Assembly (NCBI RefSeq): GCF_003846175.1 | Contig: NZ_ML123047.1 | Location: 741,362-805,361, forward strand | Direction: 5' to 3' | Origin: Streptomyces sp. ADI95-17 | GTDB taxonomy: Bacteria; Actinomycetota; Actinomycetes; Streptomycetales; Streptomycetaceae | Length of the DNA: 64,000 bases | Shown here: one piece after another, positions 7,196 through 15,682 of the stretch | How positions within the stretch are numbered: the stretch's first letter is position 1 | How the letters are laid out: each line of letters starts with the position of its first letter | Program-made: the position numbers and the translations under genes | Notes under the pieces: model-generated | Seen by the model: only the letters and a program-made list of their open reading frames with translations | Told to the model about the DNA's origin: nothing | Databases searched by the model: none

Positions 7196-9249
7196 CCGAC
7201 GCGGGCGACCCGAACCTGCGCCACCTCCTCGCCCGCGCGGTAGCGGTGGAGCAGCGCATCCGACGGGCGGTCGAGGCCCGGCAGCTCACCGATCCGGACC
7301 CGGACGACGCCTTCCGCGGCCTCTACCTCACGGACGAGAACATCGCCCGCCTGCTGGACGAGAACGAGGCCCGCGCCTTCCCGTATCCCGTGCCGGACCC
7401 CATACCGGACGCCGCGCCGGAATCCGACGAGGCAACGACAGAGCACTCCCGACTCACTTCCCTGGCAGCCGAATTCGACCTCACCGCCCTCGATACCGAG
7501 ATCCTCCTCATCGCGCTCGTACCGGATCTCGACGACCGCTTCGAGGCGTTCTACGGCTACCTGAACGACGACGTCACCCGCCGCCGCCCGTCCATCGGAC
7601 TGGCGCTGGGCCTGTGCGGGCTCTCCCCCGCCGACCAGGTGGCACGTGGCCGGCTCGCGGCCCGCGCCCCGCTCCGCGAGGGCCGCCTCCTCCTGGTCGA
7701 GGACCTGGACCGTCCGTTCCTGAGCCGGGCGCTGCGCGTCCCCGACCGGGTCACCGCCCACCTCCTGGGTGACGACACCCCCGACCCCCGGCTGGCCGAC
7801 CTCCTCGCCCCCTGGCACGCCGTGCCGGGCGTCGGAGACCCGGCGCCGCTCGCCGGAGCCCTCGCCCACGGCGCCTCGCTGACCTACCTCCGCGAGGACC
7901 AGGGCGGTGCGGGCACCGCCCTCGCCGCCTCCGCGCTGACCCGTGCGGGCCACCGGGTCCTGGGCCTGGACCTGGCCCGCCTCGCGGAGGACCCGTCACC
8001 AGCCGAGGCGGTCCGCTCGCTGGTCCGCGAGGCCCGGCTGACCGGTGCGGGCGTGGTCTGCGCCCCGATCGACGCGGTCTGCCGCGAACACCCGGAGCTC
8101 CTCCGGCTGCTCACCGGCACCCCGGTCCCCACGATCCTGGTGGGCCGGGCTCCCTGGGACGCGGCCTGGTCCACCGCCCCGCCGCTCCTCCTGCACGCCC
8201 CACGCGTCGAACCCTCCACCAGGGCCGCTCTCTGGACCGACGCGTACGACGCCCCCGTCCCCGAAACCATCGACGTGGACCGCCTGCTCTCGCCGTTCCT
8301 CCTCACCCCGGAGCAGATCACCCGCGCGGCCCGGGGCGCCGCCCAGACCACCCATCTGGACGGCGGCACCCTCACCCCCGACCACGTCCGCCAGGGCGCC
8401 CGCGCCCAGAACGCGGCCGGCCTGGACCGCCTGGCCCGCCGCATCGAACCCACCGTCACCTGGAACGACCTGGTCCTCCCACCGGACACCCACGCCCAGC
8501 TCCGCGAACTGACCGCCCGCGCACGCCACCGCGACCGGGTCCTGGGGGAGTGGGGCATGCGCCCCGGCGGCGGCCGGGGCCGAGGCGTGTCCGCCCTCTT
8601 CGCCGGCGACTCCGGTACCGGCAAGACGATGTCGGCGGAGGTCATCGCCGCAGACCTGGGCCTGGACCTCTACACGGTCGATCTGGCGACAGTGATCGAC
8701 AAATACGTGGGCGAGACGGAGAAGAACCTGGAGCGGATCTTCTCGGAGGCCGCAGGCGTGAACGGCGTCCTTCTCTTCGACGAGGCGGACGCGATCTTCG
8801 GCAAGCGCTCGGACGTGAAGGACGCCCACGACCGCTACGCGAACGTCGAGAGCGCGTACCTCCTCCAGCGCATGGAGTCCTTCGACGGCCTGGCGATCCT
8901 CGCCACCAACCTCCGGGCCAACCTGGACGACGCGTTCACCCGCCGCCTGGACCTGGTCATCGACTTCCCGGTCCCGGACCCCGAACAGCGCCTCGTCCTC
9001 TGGGAGCGCTGCCTGGGCCCCGTACTCCCCCGGGGCAAAGACCTGGACCTCGCGTTCTGCGCGGAGAACTTCGAGCTGGCGGGCGGCAACATCCGCTCGA
9101 TCGCGGTGACGTCCGCGTACCTGGCGGCGGACACGGACGGACCGGTGACGATGCCGACGCTGATCCACGCGATCCAGCGCGAGTACCAGAAGCTGGGCCG
9201 GCTGACGCTGGCGTCGGAGTTCGGCCCGTATCTGAAGCTGCTGGCGTGA
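7192..9249 (+). CDS. AAA+ ATPase of the contractile injection system (Pvc15/Afp15-like)
   Basis: A 685-residue ATPase. The N-terminal ~440 residues are the helical region typical of CIS-linked AAA proteins (LDTEILLIALVPDLDDRFE). The AAA+ module has Walker A GDSGTGKT at about 472-479, Walker B LLFDEAD at about 527-533, and sensor/arginine-finger positions in ATNLRANLDDAFTRRLD. It is assigned to the CIS by its neighbours, DUF4255 upstream and the structural operon further right. Known: Pvc15-like ATPases are needed for particle assembly or cargo handling. The frame is open to 6367, but the start overlapping the DUF4255 stop is far better supported. The gene ends 27 bp before the convergent vapC-like gene. 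Confidence 0.9.
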   Translation: MTDAGDPNLRHLLARAVAVEQRIRRAVEARQLTDPDPDDAFRGLYLTDENIARLLDENEARAFPYPVPDPIPDAAPESDEATTEHSRLTSLAAEFDLTALDTEILLIALVPDLDDRFEAFYGYLNDDVTRRRPSIGLALGLCGLSPADQVARGRLAARAPLREGRLLLVEDLDRPFLSRALRVPDRVTAHLLGDDTPDPRLADLLAPWHAVPGVGDPAPLAGALAHGASLTYLREDQGGAGTALAASALTRAGHRVLGLDLARLAEDPSPAEAVRSLVREARLTGAGVVCAPIDAVCREHPELLRLLTGTPVPTILVGRAPWDAAWSTAPPLLLHAPRVEPSTRAALWTDAYDAPVPETIDVDRLLSPFLLTPEQITRAARGAAQTTHLDGGTLTPDHVRQGARAQNAAGLDRLARRIEPTVTWNDLVLPPDTHAQLRELTARARHRDRVLGEWGMRPGGGRGRGVSALFAGDSGTGKTMSAEVIAADLGLDLYTVDLATVIDKYVGETEKNLERIFSEAAGVNGVLLFDEADAIFGKRSDVKDAHDRYANVESAYLLQRMESFDGLAILATNLRANLDDAFTRRLDLVIDFPVPDPEQRLVLWERCLGPVLPRGKDLDLAFCAENFELAGGNIRSIAVTSAYLAADTDGPVTMPTLIHAIQREYQKLGRLTLASEFGPYLKLLA

Positions 9250-9276
9250 GATGCGGCAGCTCGCAGATCCAGGCGC

Positions 9277-9675
9277 TCAGACCTTGATGATCCGTACCCG
9301 GTCGCCGCACAGCAGCCCCAGATCCTCAGGGTCCGAAGTGAGGATCACCGCAGGCTTCGGCATCAGCAACGCAGTCGCCCCCACGACGGCGTCGATGGCG
9401 TACTTGTGCCCATGAAGGCCGGCGTCGGTCAGCAGCTTCATGGCCGAGCGTCCGATCTCCTCGCTCACGGGCTCGACCGTCAGCCTGGACACCACCCAGT
9501 TGAACCGGGCGGCGTTCACCTTCCGGTGGTGAGCTTCGATGAGCGTGAGAACGCTGACGATCACCCTCATGTCCTCCTGCTCCGCTCCACGGAGCAGTGC
9601 CATGACCTGCCGGTCATCGGCGACGACCTTGGACAGACCCTCGCTGTCCAGCACGAGCGTCCCGGCCCGAGCCAT
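9277..9675 (-). CDS. PIN domain toxin (VapC-like)
   Basis: A 132-residue PIN-domain protein, expected to be an Mg-dependent RNase toxin. The N-terminal LVLDSEGLSK holds the first acidic residue. Other acidic positions fall in LTLIEAHHRK and AIDAVVGATAL, and ILTSDPEDL near the C-terminus is typical of the fold. The ATG overlaps the antitoxin stop by one base (9675), so the pair is translationally coupled. The target RNA is not deducible. Together with the antitoxin it marks the left edge of the DNA separating the two CIS blocks. Confidence 0.85.
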   Translation of the reverse strand: MARAGTLVLDSEGLSKVVADDRQVMALLRGAEQEDMRVIVSVLTLIEAHHRKVNAARFNWVVSRLTVEPVSEEIGRSAMKLLTDAGLHGHKYAIDAVVGATALLMPKPAVILTSDPEDLGLLCGDRVRIIKV

Positions 9676-9953
9676 CAGGCGGCGTTCTGTGCATCGTCGG
9701 CGTCGCCCCGCAGAAGTGCTCGGGCGGCATCGACCTCCGTACTACTCAGCGCCCCCTGCTCCGCCTCGTGCGCGTTGGTCAGCTCGGCGAGGTTGTCCCG
9801 CTCGATCTGGCGCTGCACGGCAGCGTCCACGTAGGCGGAGAAACCCCGCTTCCCCACGCGTGCACGGACGGCAGCGATATTGCCCGAGTGCAGGCTGACG
9901 GAGACGTTGGCAGTGGGGCCTTCGCCCACGCCGTAGGTGGTGTCGTCACTCAT
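9675..9953 (-). CDS. antitoxin partner of the PIN toxin (VapB-like, ribbon-helix-helix type)
   Basis: A 92-residue acidic protein directly upstream of the PIN toxin. The central segment VSVSLHSGNIAAVRARVGKRGFSAYVDAAVQRQI reads as a strand followed by helices, as in ribbon-helix-helix/CopG-like antitoxins. The acidic C-terminal tail would wrap the toxin. It is divergent from the hydrolase at 10104, with ~150 bp between them that should contain the autoregulated promoter. Confidence 0.75.
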   Translation of the reverse strand: MSDDTTYGVGEGPTANVSVSLHSGNIAAVRARVGKRGFSAYVDAAVQRQIERDNLAELTNAHEAEQGALSSTEVDAARALLRGDADDAQNAA

Positions 9954-10103
9954 GACATCAATCTAATACATGAACTCGTAGAAGGGTTGGGCTTGCCGCG
10001 ACGCGGCGGTGGGCACCGGACACGCCCCCTTGCGCGGACCCGTGGTTGGCGCGACTGTGGTCCGCGACCGACCGGACCTCTCCGTACGGCGACGGGAGTC
10101 AGC

Positions 10104-10883
10104 GTGACCGCATTGCCTGTTCTGCCCCACGAACTGCACGGCGACGGCCCGCACAAGGTGATCGCGGTGCACGGCTGGCTCGCCGACCGCTCCGCGTACG
10201 CCCCCGTGCTGCCGGATCTCGATCGCGATTCGTTCCAGTACGCGGTGGTGGACCTGCGGGGGTACGGCGAGGCGCGGGACGCGGCCGGCTCGTACACCAC
10301 GGCGGAGGGGGCCGAGGACGTGCTCGCGCTGGCCGACCGGCTCGGCTGGGAACGGTTCTCGCTGGTCGGTCACTCGATGGGCGGCTCCGTCATCCAGCGG
10401 ACGCTGGCCGCCGCGCCGGAGCGGGTGCGTCGGATCGTCGGGGTCTCGCCCGTCCCCGCGTCCGGCCTGCCGCTCCCGCCCGAGCAGTGGGAACTCTTCG
10501 CCGAGGCGGCGCACACCCCGCAGAACCGGCGGATCATCCTCGACACCACCACCGGAGGCCGCCGCCCGGCGGGCTGGCTGGACCGCATGGTGCGTCGCTC
10601 GGTCGACTGCAGTGACGCCAAGGCGTTCCGGGCCTGGCTGGACTCCTGGGCGGGCGAGGACTTCCACGACCAGGTCGAGGGTTCGCCGGTGCCGGCCCTG
10701 GCCGTGGTGGGCGCGCTCGACCCGGCGCTGTCCGCGGAGTTGCAGCGCGCCACCTGGATGCGCTGGTTCCCGCGCGCCGAACTGGTGGAGCTGCCGTCGT
10801 GCGGCCACTACGCGATGGACGAGGCCCCGCTCGACCTGATCCGGGTGGTGGAGGACTTCCTGCGGGCGGACGCGGGCGCATGA
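10104..10883 (+). CDS. alpha/beta hydrolase
   Basis: A 259-residue cytoplasmic alpha/beta-hydrolase. The nucleophile elbow is GHSMGG, the acid is probably the Asp of VVGALDPALS, and the catalytic His is in SCGHYAMDEAP. An oxyanion segment VHGW lies near residue 20. GTG 10104 is preceded by GGGAG (10094-10098); the frame is open far upstream but that part is antisense to the antitoxin. The stop overlaps the start of the P450 gene (ATGA), so the two proteins probably act on the same small molecule. The substrate is unknown. Confidence 0.85.
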   Translation: MTALPVLPHELHGDGPHKVIAVHGWLADRSAYAPVLPDLDRDSFQYAVVDLRGYGEARDAAGSYTTAEGAEDVLALADRLGWERFSLVGHSMGGSVIQRTLAAAPERVRRIVGVSPVPASGLPLPPEQWELFAEAAHTPQNRRIILDTTTGGRRPAGWLDRMVRRSVDCSDAKAFRAWLDSWAGEDFHDQVEGSPVPALAVVGALDPALSAELQRATWMRWFPRAELVELPSCGHYAMDEAPLDLIRVVEDFLRADAGA

Positions 10884-12172
10884 GTGACCCCGCCCCCGCC
10901 CCCGCCCCCGCCGAGACGCCCGTACCGGACGTCTTCGGCCCCAGGCAGTACGGGCGGGGCATCCCCCACGACCACTACCGCCTCCTGCGCGACCACCACC
11001 CCGTGGCATGGCAGGAGGAACCGGAGGTGCTCGGCTGGCCGGCGGGCCCCGGCTTCTGGGCGGTCACCCGGCACGAGGACGTGGTCTGGGTCCTGAAGGA
11101 CTCCGCCACGTACTCCTCGTACCTGGGCGCCACCCAGATCCGCGACCCGGACCCGGACGACCTGCCGTTCATCCGCCGCATGATGCTCAACCAGGACCCA
11201 CCGCACCACCGACGCCTGCGCGTACTCGTCAGCCGCGCCTTCACCCCGAAGCGCGTGGACCATTTCGCCGAGGTCGTCCGCGAACGCGCTCGCTCCCTGC
11301 TCACCCGCGCGGTCGCCGAGGCGCGGGCCGGCGACGGCACCTGCGACCTCGTCACCCAGGTCACCGACGACTACGCCCTGCTCAACCTCACCGACCTGCT
11401 CGGCGTACCGGACACCGACCGCGCGCTCCTCCTCCACTGGACCCAGCGCGTCATCGGCTACCAGGACCCCGACGAGGCCGGAACCCCGGAACTCGGCCCG
11501 GACGGCAAACCGCTCAACCCCCGTTCCCCGTCCGCCCTGCGCGACATGTTCGACTACGCGCACGCCCTGGCCGCCCACAAGCGCCGCCACCCCGCCGACG
11601 ACGTCATGACGTCCCTGGCCACGGACCCCGAACTGACCGCCCCCGAGCTGGAGATGTTCTTCTTCCTCCTGGTGGTGGCCGGCAACGACACCGTACGCAG
11701 CGCGGCTCCTGGCGGTCTGCACCTCCTGGCGGAGCACCCCGATGCGTACCGCCGCCTGTGCAAGGGCGAGGTGGGGCTCACGACGGCCGTGGACGAACTC
11801 CTCCGCCGCCACCCCCCGGTCCTCACTTTCCGCCGAACGGCGCGCGAGGACACGGTGCTGGCGGGCACCCGCATCCGCACCGGCGACAAGGTGGTCGTCC
11901 TCCACGCCTCCGCCAACCACGACGAACGCGTCTTCCCGGCCCCGTACACCCTGGACCTCTCCCGGTCCCCGAACCCCCATGTCTCCTTCGGCGATGGCCC
12001 GCATGTCTGCCTGGGGGCGCACTTCGCGCGGCTTCAGCTGCGGGCGCTGTACGAGGAGATGTGCCGGGCTCTGCCGCCAGGGCGACTCCAACTCGCGGCT
12101 CCACCTCGCCGCTTGGTGTCGAACTTCATCAACGGAGTGAAGTCGCTGCCGGTGCGGGTGGCCGATGTCTGA
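10880..12172 (+). CDS. cytochrome P450 (coupled to alpha/beta hydrolase)
   Basis: A 430-residue class I bacterial P450. Helix I carries VVAGNDTVRSA (about residue 267), the K-helix ELLR appears in DELLRRHPP, and the haem loop is FGDGPHVCLGAHFA with Cys377 as thiolate ligand. The AGNDT variant resembles P450s acting on steroid or fatty side chains (CYP125/142-like), but that is only a hint. No ferredoxin is adjacent; the nearest redox partners are at 37.3-39.0 kb. The first 17 residues are Pro/Ala-rich. The start overlaps the hydrolase stop. Confidence 0.9.
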   Translation: MSDPAPAPAPAETPVPDVFGPRQYGRGIPHDHYRLLRDHHPVAWQEEPEVLGWPAGPGFWAVTRHEDVVWVLKDSATYSSYLGATQIRDPDPDDLPFIRRMMLNQDPPHHRRLRVLVSRAFTPKRVDHFAEVVRERARSLLTRAVAEARAGDGTCDLVTQVTDDYALLNLTDLLGVPDTDRALLLHWTQRVIGYQDPDEAGTPELGPDGKPLNPRSPSALRDMFDYAHALAAHKRRHPADDVMTSLATDPELTAPELEMFFFLLVVAGNDTVRSAAPGGLHLLAEHPDAYRRLCKGEVGLTTAVDELLRRHPPVLTFRRTAREDTVLAGTRIRTGDKVVVLHASANHDERVFPAPYTLDLSRSPNPHVSFGDGPHVCLGAHFARLQLRALYEEMCRALPPGRLQLAAPPRRLVSNFINGVKSLPVRVADV

Positions 12173-12183
12173 CGATCGATCCC

Positions 12184-12353
12184 TCAGGTAGATGTCGGAC
12201 GCCTGGCACGGTGACAACTACAGGCGCAATGCAGGTGTTCGACAGGAACCTCGTCGGGCCTGACACGGATGACCTGCTCGCCGTGGCACAGCCGGTGTCC
12301 CTCAAGCCATTCGGTGCCTGAGGTTCTGCACTCGGGGGATCTGTATGCGGCAT
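12184..12353 (-). pseudogene. degenerate small Cys-rich ORF
   Basis: Reading the minus strand from ATG 12353 gives a start like small Streptomyces Cys-rich proteins (MPHTDPPSAE). The continuation that looks coding (LCHGEQVIRVRPDEVP, then LHCACSCHR) is in another frame ending at 12184. A single frameshift around 12290 would join them. If real, this is a broken third member of the small Cys-rich cassette transcribed away from the SLOG gene. Confidence 0.3.
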
Positions 12354-12380
12354 GCGACCCCAGTCGGGGCGCGGAACCGC

Positions 12381-12569
12381 TCACGGTCGACCTGTGCCTG
12401 AGATCCGCCCTCGCACGCCAAGGTGAGGTGCATCTGCACCGGGGGCGGTGAACGGCGCACATTTGGGATGGGCATGGACATCAGGTCGTGCCCCGCTCAT
12501 CGAGAAGCCGTCGCCGACCACCTCGGCCGCGCCTTCGATGAGTTCCTGGCAGTAGAAGCAGATCCTCAT
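12381..12569 (-). CDS. small Cys/His-containing protein
   Basis: A 62-residue ORF starting MRICFYCQELIEG. The CxxC pair and the later HAHPKC segment could form one zinc site. ATG 12569 overlaps the TGA of the upstream small gene (ATGA), which is good evidence for a coupled pair. The C-terminal part is Gly/Arg-rich. The function is unknown; such small zinc-ribbon genes often accompany XRE-type regulators in Streptomyces accessory loci. Confidence 0.6.
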   Translation of the reverse strand: MRICFYCQELIEGAAEVVGDGFSMSGARPDVHAHPKCAPFTAPGADAPHLGVRGRISGTGRP

Positions 12570-12751
12570 GACGCCGCTCGCTTCCCGCAGGTGTTGCAGC
12601 AACGGGGGAACCAGACACCGGTGCCATCGCGGTTGTGCCGACCCCTCGGGCCGAGGTCGACCGCAGTGCTCGGGGTCAGGGGGACGCCACACCACACGCA
12701 GTGTGCGCCGCGTTGCTGGGCCTGCGAGAGGAAGTCAGGATCCGGAAGCAT
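12566..12751 (-). CDS. small zinc-ribbon protein
   Basis: A 61-residue protein with two CxxC-type pairs, CVWC near residues 18-21 and CCNTC near 51-55, separated by VDLGPR. This spacing is expected for a zinc ribbon. The start at ATG 12751 has no clear ribosome-binding site, so an upstream GTG is possible. It is the first gene of a minus-strand pair and is divergent from the SLOG gene at 12857, leaving ~100 bp for two promoters. Confidence 0.55.
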   Translation of the reverse strand: MLPDPDFLSQAQQRGAHCVWCGVPLTPSTAVDLGPRGRHNRDGTGVWFPRCCNTCGKRAAS

Positions 12752-12856
12752 TCTGGAGCCGTGCGCGTTGCAGCTCGCCTTGTAGGTGTCCACGCACTGA
12801 CGGTCCCAAGCGTGGGAGCCTGATGGGAGGCGACAACCTATGACACGGAGTTGATC

Positions 12857-13309
12857 ATGCACGCCGTGGCGATCACGGGCACTCGATCCACGGACCATCG
12901 CCCGCGAGACGAGTACGTGGCGCTCTTCGCCACGTACCTCGGAGCGTTCGCGCGCAGCGCCTTCTACGTAGGCGGTGCGAAAGGAATCGATACATTGGCT
13001 CTGCTCTGGTTGGCGGAGAGTACGCATGCGGACGTCACTGTCGTTGTTCCGGGCACGGTTGCCCAGCAACCGGAAGAGGCTCGGCAGTCCATCTCCCATG
13101 CCCGCAACCTGAAGCGCATCAAGAAGATCGTCGAACTCGGAGCTCCTGATCTGTCCGCCGAGGCGTACCACGCACGCAACCGTTGGATGGTCGATCATTC
13201 CGCGTTGACGATCGGGTTCCCGCACAGCGCTGCCCCGTCATCGGGTACGTGGCAAACCATCGGCTATGCAGCAGATCAGGGGAAACCGCGGCTGATCGTC
13301 CCCGTGTAG
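12857..13309 (+). CDS. SLOG/DprA-like nucleotide-binding protein
   Basis: A 150-residue Rossmann-like protein of the SLOG superfamily. Visible are the strand-loop AITGTRS, the GGAKGID motif (residues ~39-45), ARNRWMVDHS, and SGTWQTIGYAADQGKP near the end, in the same order as in DprA/Smf. It lacks the extra domains of true DprA, so it is more likely a ligand-sensing SLOG protein than a transformation factor. GGAG precedes ATG 12857 by 6 bases; a TTG at 12851 is the alternative. It lies 25 bp before the XRE regulator and is probably co-transcribed with it. Confidence 0.7.
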   Translation: MHAVAITGTRSTDHRPRDEYVALFATYLGAFARSAFYVGGAKGIDTLALLWLAESTHADVTVVVPGTVAQQPEEARQSISHARNLKRIKKIVELGAPDLSAEAYHARNRWMVDHSALTIGFPHSAAPSSGTWQTIGYAADQGKPRLIVPV

Positions 13310-13334
13310 CGCTGGTCTGCGTCACGATGACGGG

Positions 13335-14669
13335 ATGGACAGCTCAACCGCGGGTGCGGCGGCGCTGAAGAGGCTGAGGACTCGACGCGGTCTGTCTCTG
13401 GCCGACACGGCACGAGCCTTGACGCAGATCGCTCAGGACCTGGGCATGCCCAGGCTGCCGCAGATCTCGAGTGTCCAGCGCTCGATCGCGCGCTGGGAGT
13501 CGAAGTCGGCGACGATGCCTGACGAGCGTTACCAGCTGCTGCTTGCCCATCTCTACGTGGCCACGTCTGGTGGGAGTCGCTCGCTCGGAGCGGGGTCGGA
13601 CTTCGCGCAGTACCTCGATGCGTTGGGGCAACTGGGGGAGAGCGAACACCGGATCGCGGAGTTGCGGAGCACTCTGCTCCGGGCGGTGACAGATGATGGC
13701 GGCGGTCTGCTCGGGCTGTTGGCACCCAAGACCGGTGTCGGATTGGTCCAGGCCCTCGCGAATGCGTCGCTCCTGGATGCGGAGACTGTCGTAGGACTCG
13801 CCTCTGTTGTTGCAGACGTCAACGCGCAGGTGGGGAGCCTCCCCTTCGTACGCCTGCAACTGATGCTCGCTCCGGCGCTGGAAGCGTGCCGTCGGCTGAT
13901 GGCTGGTGGGCCGCCGGAGCCGGTGCGCGAGCGCTTGCGGAGCACGTGGGTGGAGGCAGCGGTTTTGGCCGGCCGCCTTGCGTTCGAGACGCGAGACGAT
14001 GCCGCCAGTCGGTCTCTGTACGAGGAGGCGACCAGGGAGTCCGGCTGTTTGAGGGAACCATGGCGGCAAGCCCCGGTGCACCTGAGCCACGCCCTCACCG
14101 TCCTCTACTCGTCGCCCGACATCGCGAACGCGGCTGCACTCGCCGAGGCGGCAGTCCGAGCAGCCAGCAGTGGAGAAAGCCGACTGATCCGTGCGCGAGC
14201 GCATGCGCTGCGGGCGGAAGTCGCGGCCCGATCGGGTCAGGCCCGGCAATCTCAAGCGGCGCTTGGGCTGGCCTGGTACGACATCGAGCGGCAGTCTCCC
14301 GACGACCCCTTGCCCGGCGCGTTCTCTGCGGAGTACTTGCGTGGCTTCGAGGGGGTGTGCCACCTGTACGTGGGTGACCCGATCGTCGCCCACGACCAGT
14401 TCGCGGCCTCGGCCAGCTCTCTCGGATCTCCCCGGCAAGAGGTGCAGCGCATCATCGTCGCAACGGATCAGGCCCTGGCGAGGGTCCGGCTCGGCGAGCC
14501 GTATGCGGGAGCCGAGCTGCTGCACGAATGCATTACAACGGCAGCTTCAACTGGCGGGAGGGTCCCAATGATCCGCTTACGGAGGGCCCGCCAGGAGCTT
14601 CGGCCGTGGCGACGCGAGGACTTCGTGGCGGACTTGGACGACCACTTGATGGACGTGCTCGGTCGGTAA
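13335..14669 (+). CDS. XRE-family regulator with long helical C-terminal domain
   Basis: A 444-residue protein with an N-terminal Cro/C1-type helix-turn-helix (LKRLRTRRGLSLADTA to RSIARWESKS, residues ~10-55) and a ~370-residue helical, Ala/Leu-rich region resembling a TPR-like solenoid. Such large XRE-TPR proteins in Streptomyces are often paired with small accessory genes. It follows the SLOG gene closely, suggesting a sensor-regulator pair. No catalytic motif is seen. Confidence 0.75.
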   Translation: MDSSTAGAAALKRLRTRRGLSLADTARALTQIAQDLGMPRLPQISSVQRSIARWESKSATMPDERYQLLLAHLYVATSGGSRSLGAGSDFAQYLDALGQLGESEHRIAELRSTLLRAVTDDGGGLLGLLAPKTGVGLVQALANASLLDAETVVGLASVVADVNAQVGSLPFVRLQLMLAPALEACRRLMAGGPPEPVRERLRSTWVEAAVLAGRLAFETRDDAASRSLYEEATRESGCLREPWRQAPVHLSHALTVLYSSPDIANAAALAEAAVRAASSGESRLIRARAHALRAEVAARSGQARQSQAALGLAWYDIERQSPDDPLPGAFSAEYLRGFEGVCHLYVGDPIVAHDQFAASASSLGSPRQEVQRIIVATDQALARVRLGEPYAGAELLHECITTAASTGGRVPMIRLRRARQELRPWRREDFVADLDDHLMDVLGR

Positions 14670-15058
14670 ATTCGGGCCGCAGCTCCCTACTCTGAGCGGC
14701 GAAACCGAGTACACACAGTGGAGAGAGGGTGTTGTTGATGGTAAGAATTATCTGGCCCCGATGCGAGCCTTCGCCGAATACCGCGTGGTAACTTCGAATT
14801 GGCGAGAGACGCTAGCTATCGGCTTCGTGAGAGGGTGACAAACGAGCTGTTGGCCCCTGCCACGGAGGCTCAGGAAACGGTGGTCCGTTGGGGCCGTTCG
14901 CCTTATTGGGCGTGGCGTACCGCTGTCGCACATGGAGTCCTCCAGCGGTCCCTCAATTTTGGCGAAAAACCTGTGCGCCAACAGGAAAGAAATGCCTTAC
15001 CGCTACCTGGTTACCTGGATCTTCATCAAGTCGTTGGGTAGGGGATTATTTTGAGACC
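14670..15058. other. gene-free, lower-GC stretch
   Basis: I find no convincing gene here. A TTG-initiated frame near 14799 and an opposing frame to 14981 are short and carry no recognisable motif. GC falls towards 15.0 kb, continuing into the AT-richer toxin/immunity module, so this may be the edge of transferred DNA. Confidence 0.4.
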
Positions 15059-15628
15059 CTATTTAAAATTTAGTAGTGACATCGATGCCAGATCTCGGAC
15101 CTGTTCATCGGAATCGCTGTTTGCTGCAGCTGAGATCGCAGCCTTGAGGTCGGGCCAGGGGGTATACATTGAAGCAATTGCTGCGGCCTTCCTGACGTCT
15201 GGCTGATCGAAACCGATTCCATGCTTGATGACCTGACAGATGCCGGGCGTGGAATCCTCTCCAGCTGCTGCAGCAATCATCATCAGTGCGAGAACGCGCG
15301 CATTCCAATCTGGCTCAGCATAATAGAGGTCGACCAGCTCTTGGGTGGATATTGTGTCGAATTCCTCTGTAACCAAATTAAGTGCTGATTGTACGGCTTC
15401 CGGGGAGGTGCCCTTAACGGAGTAGTTCTCGATGGAGAGGTACATCAAGTCCAGTGCCTCGTCTTCGATCAAGTGCACCCCTACTCCGGCTGGTGTAGCC
15501 CAGACCACTTCTGCCGGCGCTGATTCGACGGCTGGGTAGGCGCCCTGGAATACCCAATTCTTACCCTCTGTGAATCTGGCAAATATTTGAGGGTCAATGG
15601 AGTCTCGAAATATCACGTTGAGGCGCAT
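15059..15628 (-). CDS. candidate immunity protein, HEAT-like
   Basis: A 189-residue cytoplasmic protein with no signal peptide. The second half reads as short paired helices (NARVLALMMIAAA, DVRKAAAIASMY, EQVRDLASMSLL), as in HEAT-like folds. It starts 54 bp downstream of the effector stop on the same strand and shares the AT-richer composition of the effector's C-terminal domain. By analogy with polymorphic toxins, the gene straight after a variable toxin tip is the cognate immunity gene. That is inference; the sequence shows linkage and composition, not function. Confidence 0.55.
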   Translation of the reverse strand: MRLNVIFRDSIDPQIFARFTEGKNWVFQGAYPAVESAPAEVVWATPAGVGVHLIEDEALDLMYLSIENYSVKGTSPEAVQSALNLVTEEFDTISTQELVDLYYAEPDWNARVLALMMIAAAAGEDSTPGICQVIKHGIGFDQPDVRKAAAIASMYTPWPDLKAAISAAANSDSDEQVRDLASMSLLNFK

Positions 15629-15682
15629 TAGTCACCTTCATGTGTGTGATGATCCGTTGATTGATTCGATGACCCAATGCGT

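Noticed and set aside
12857..13309. True DprA competence protein
   Set aside because: It is only 150 residues and holds just the SLOG-type core without the flanking domains of DprA.
14748..15041. Short ORFs on both strands between the XRE regulator and the immunity candidate
   Set aside because: No start site, family motif or coupling supports them.
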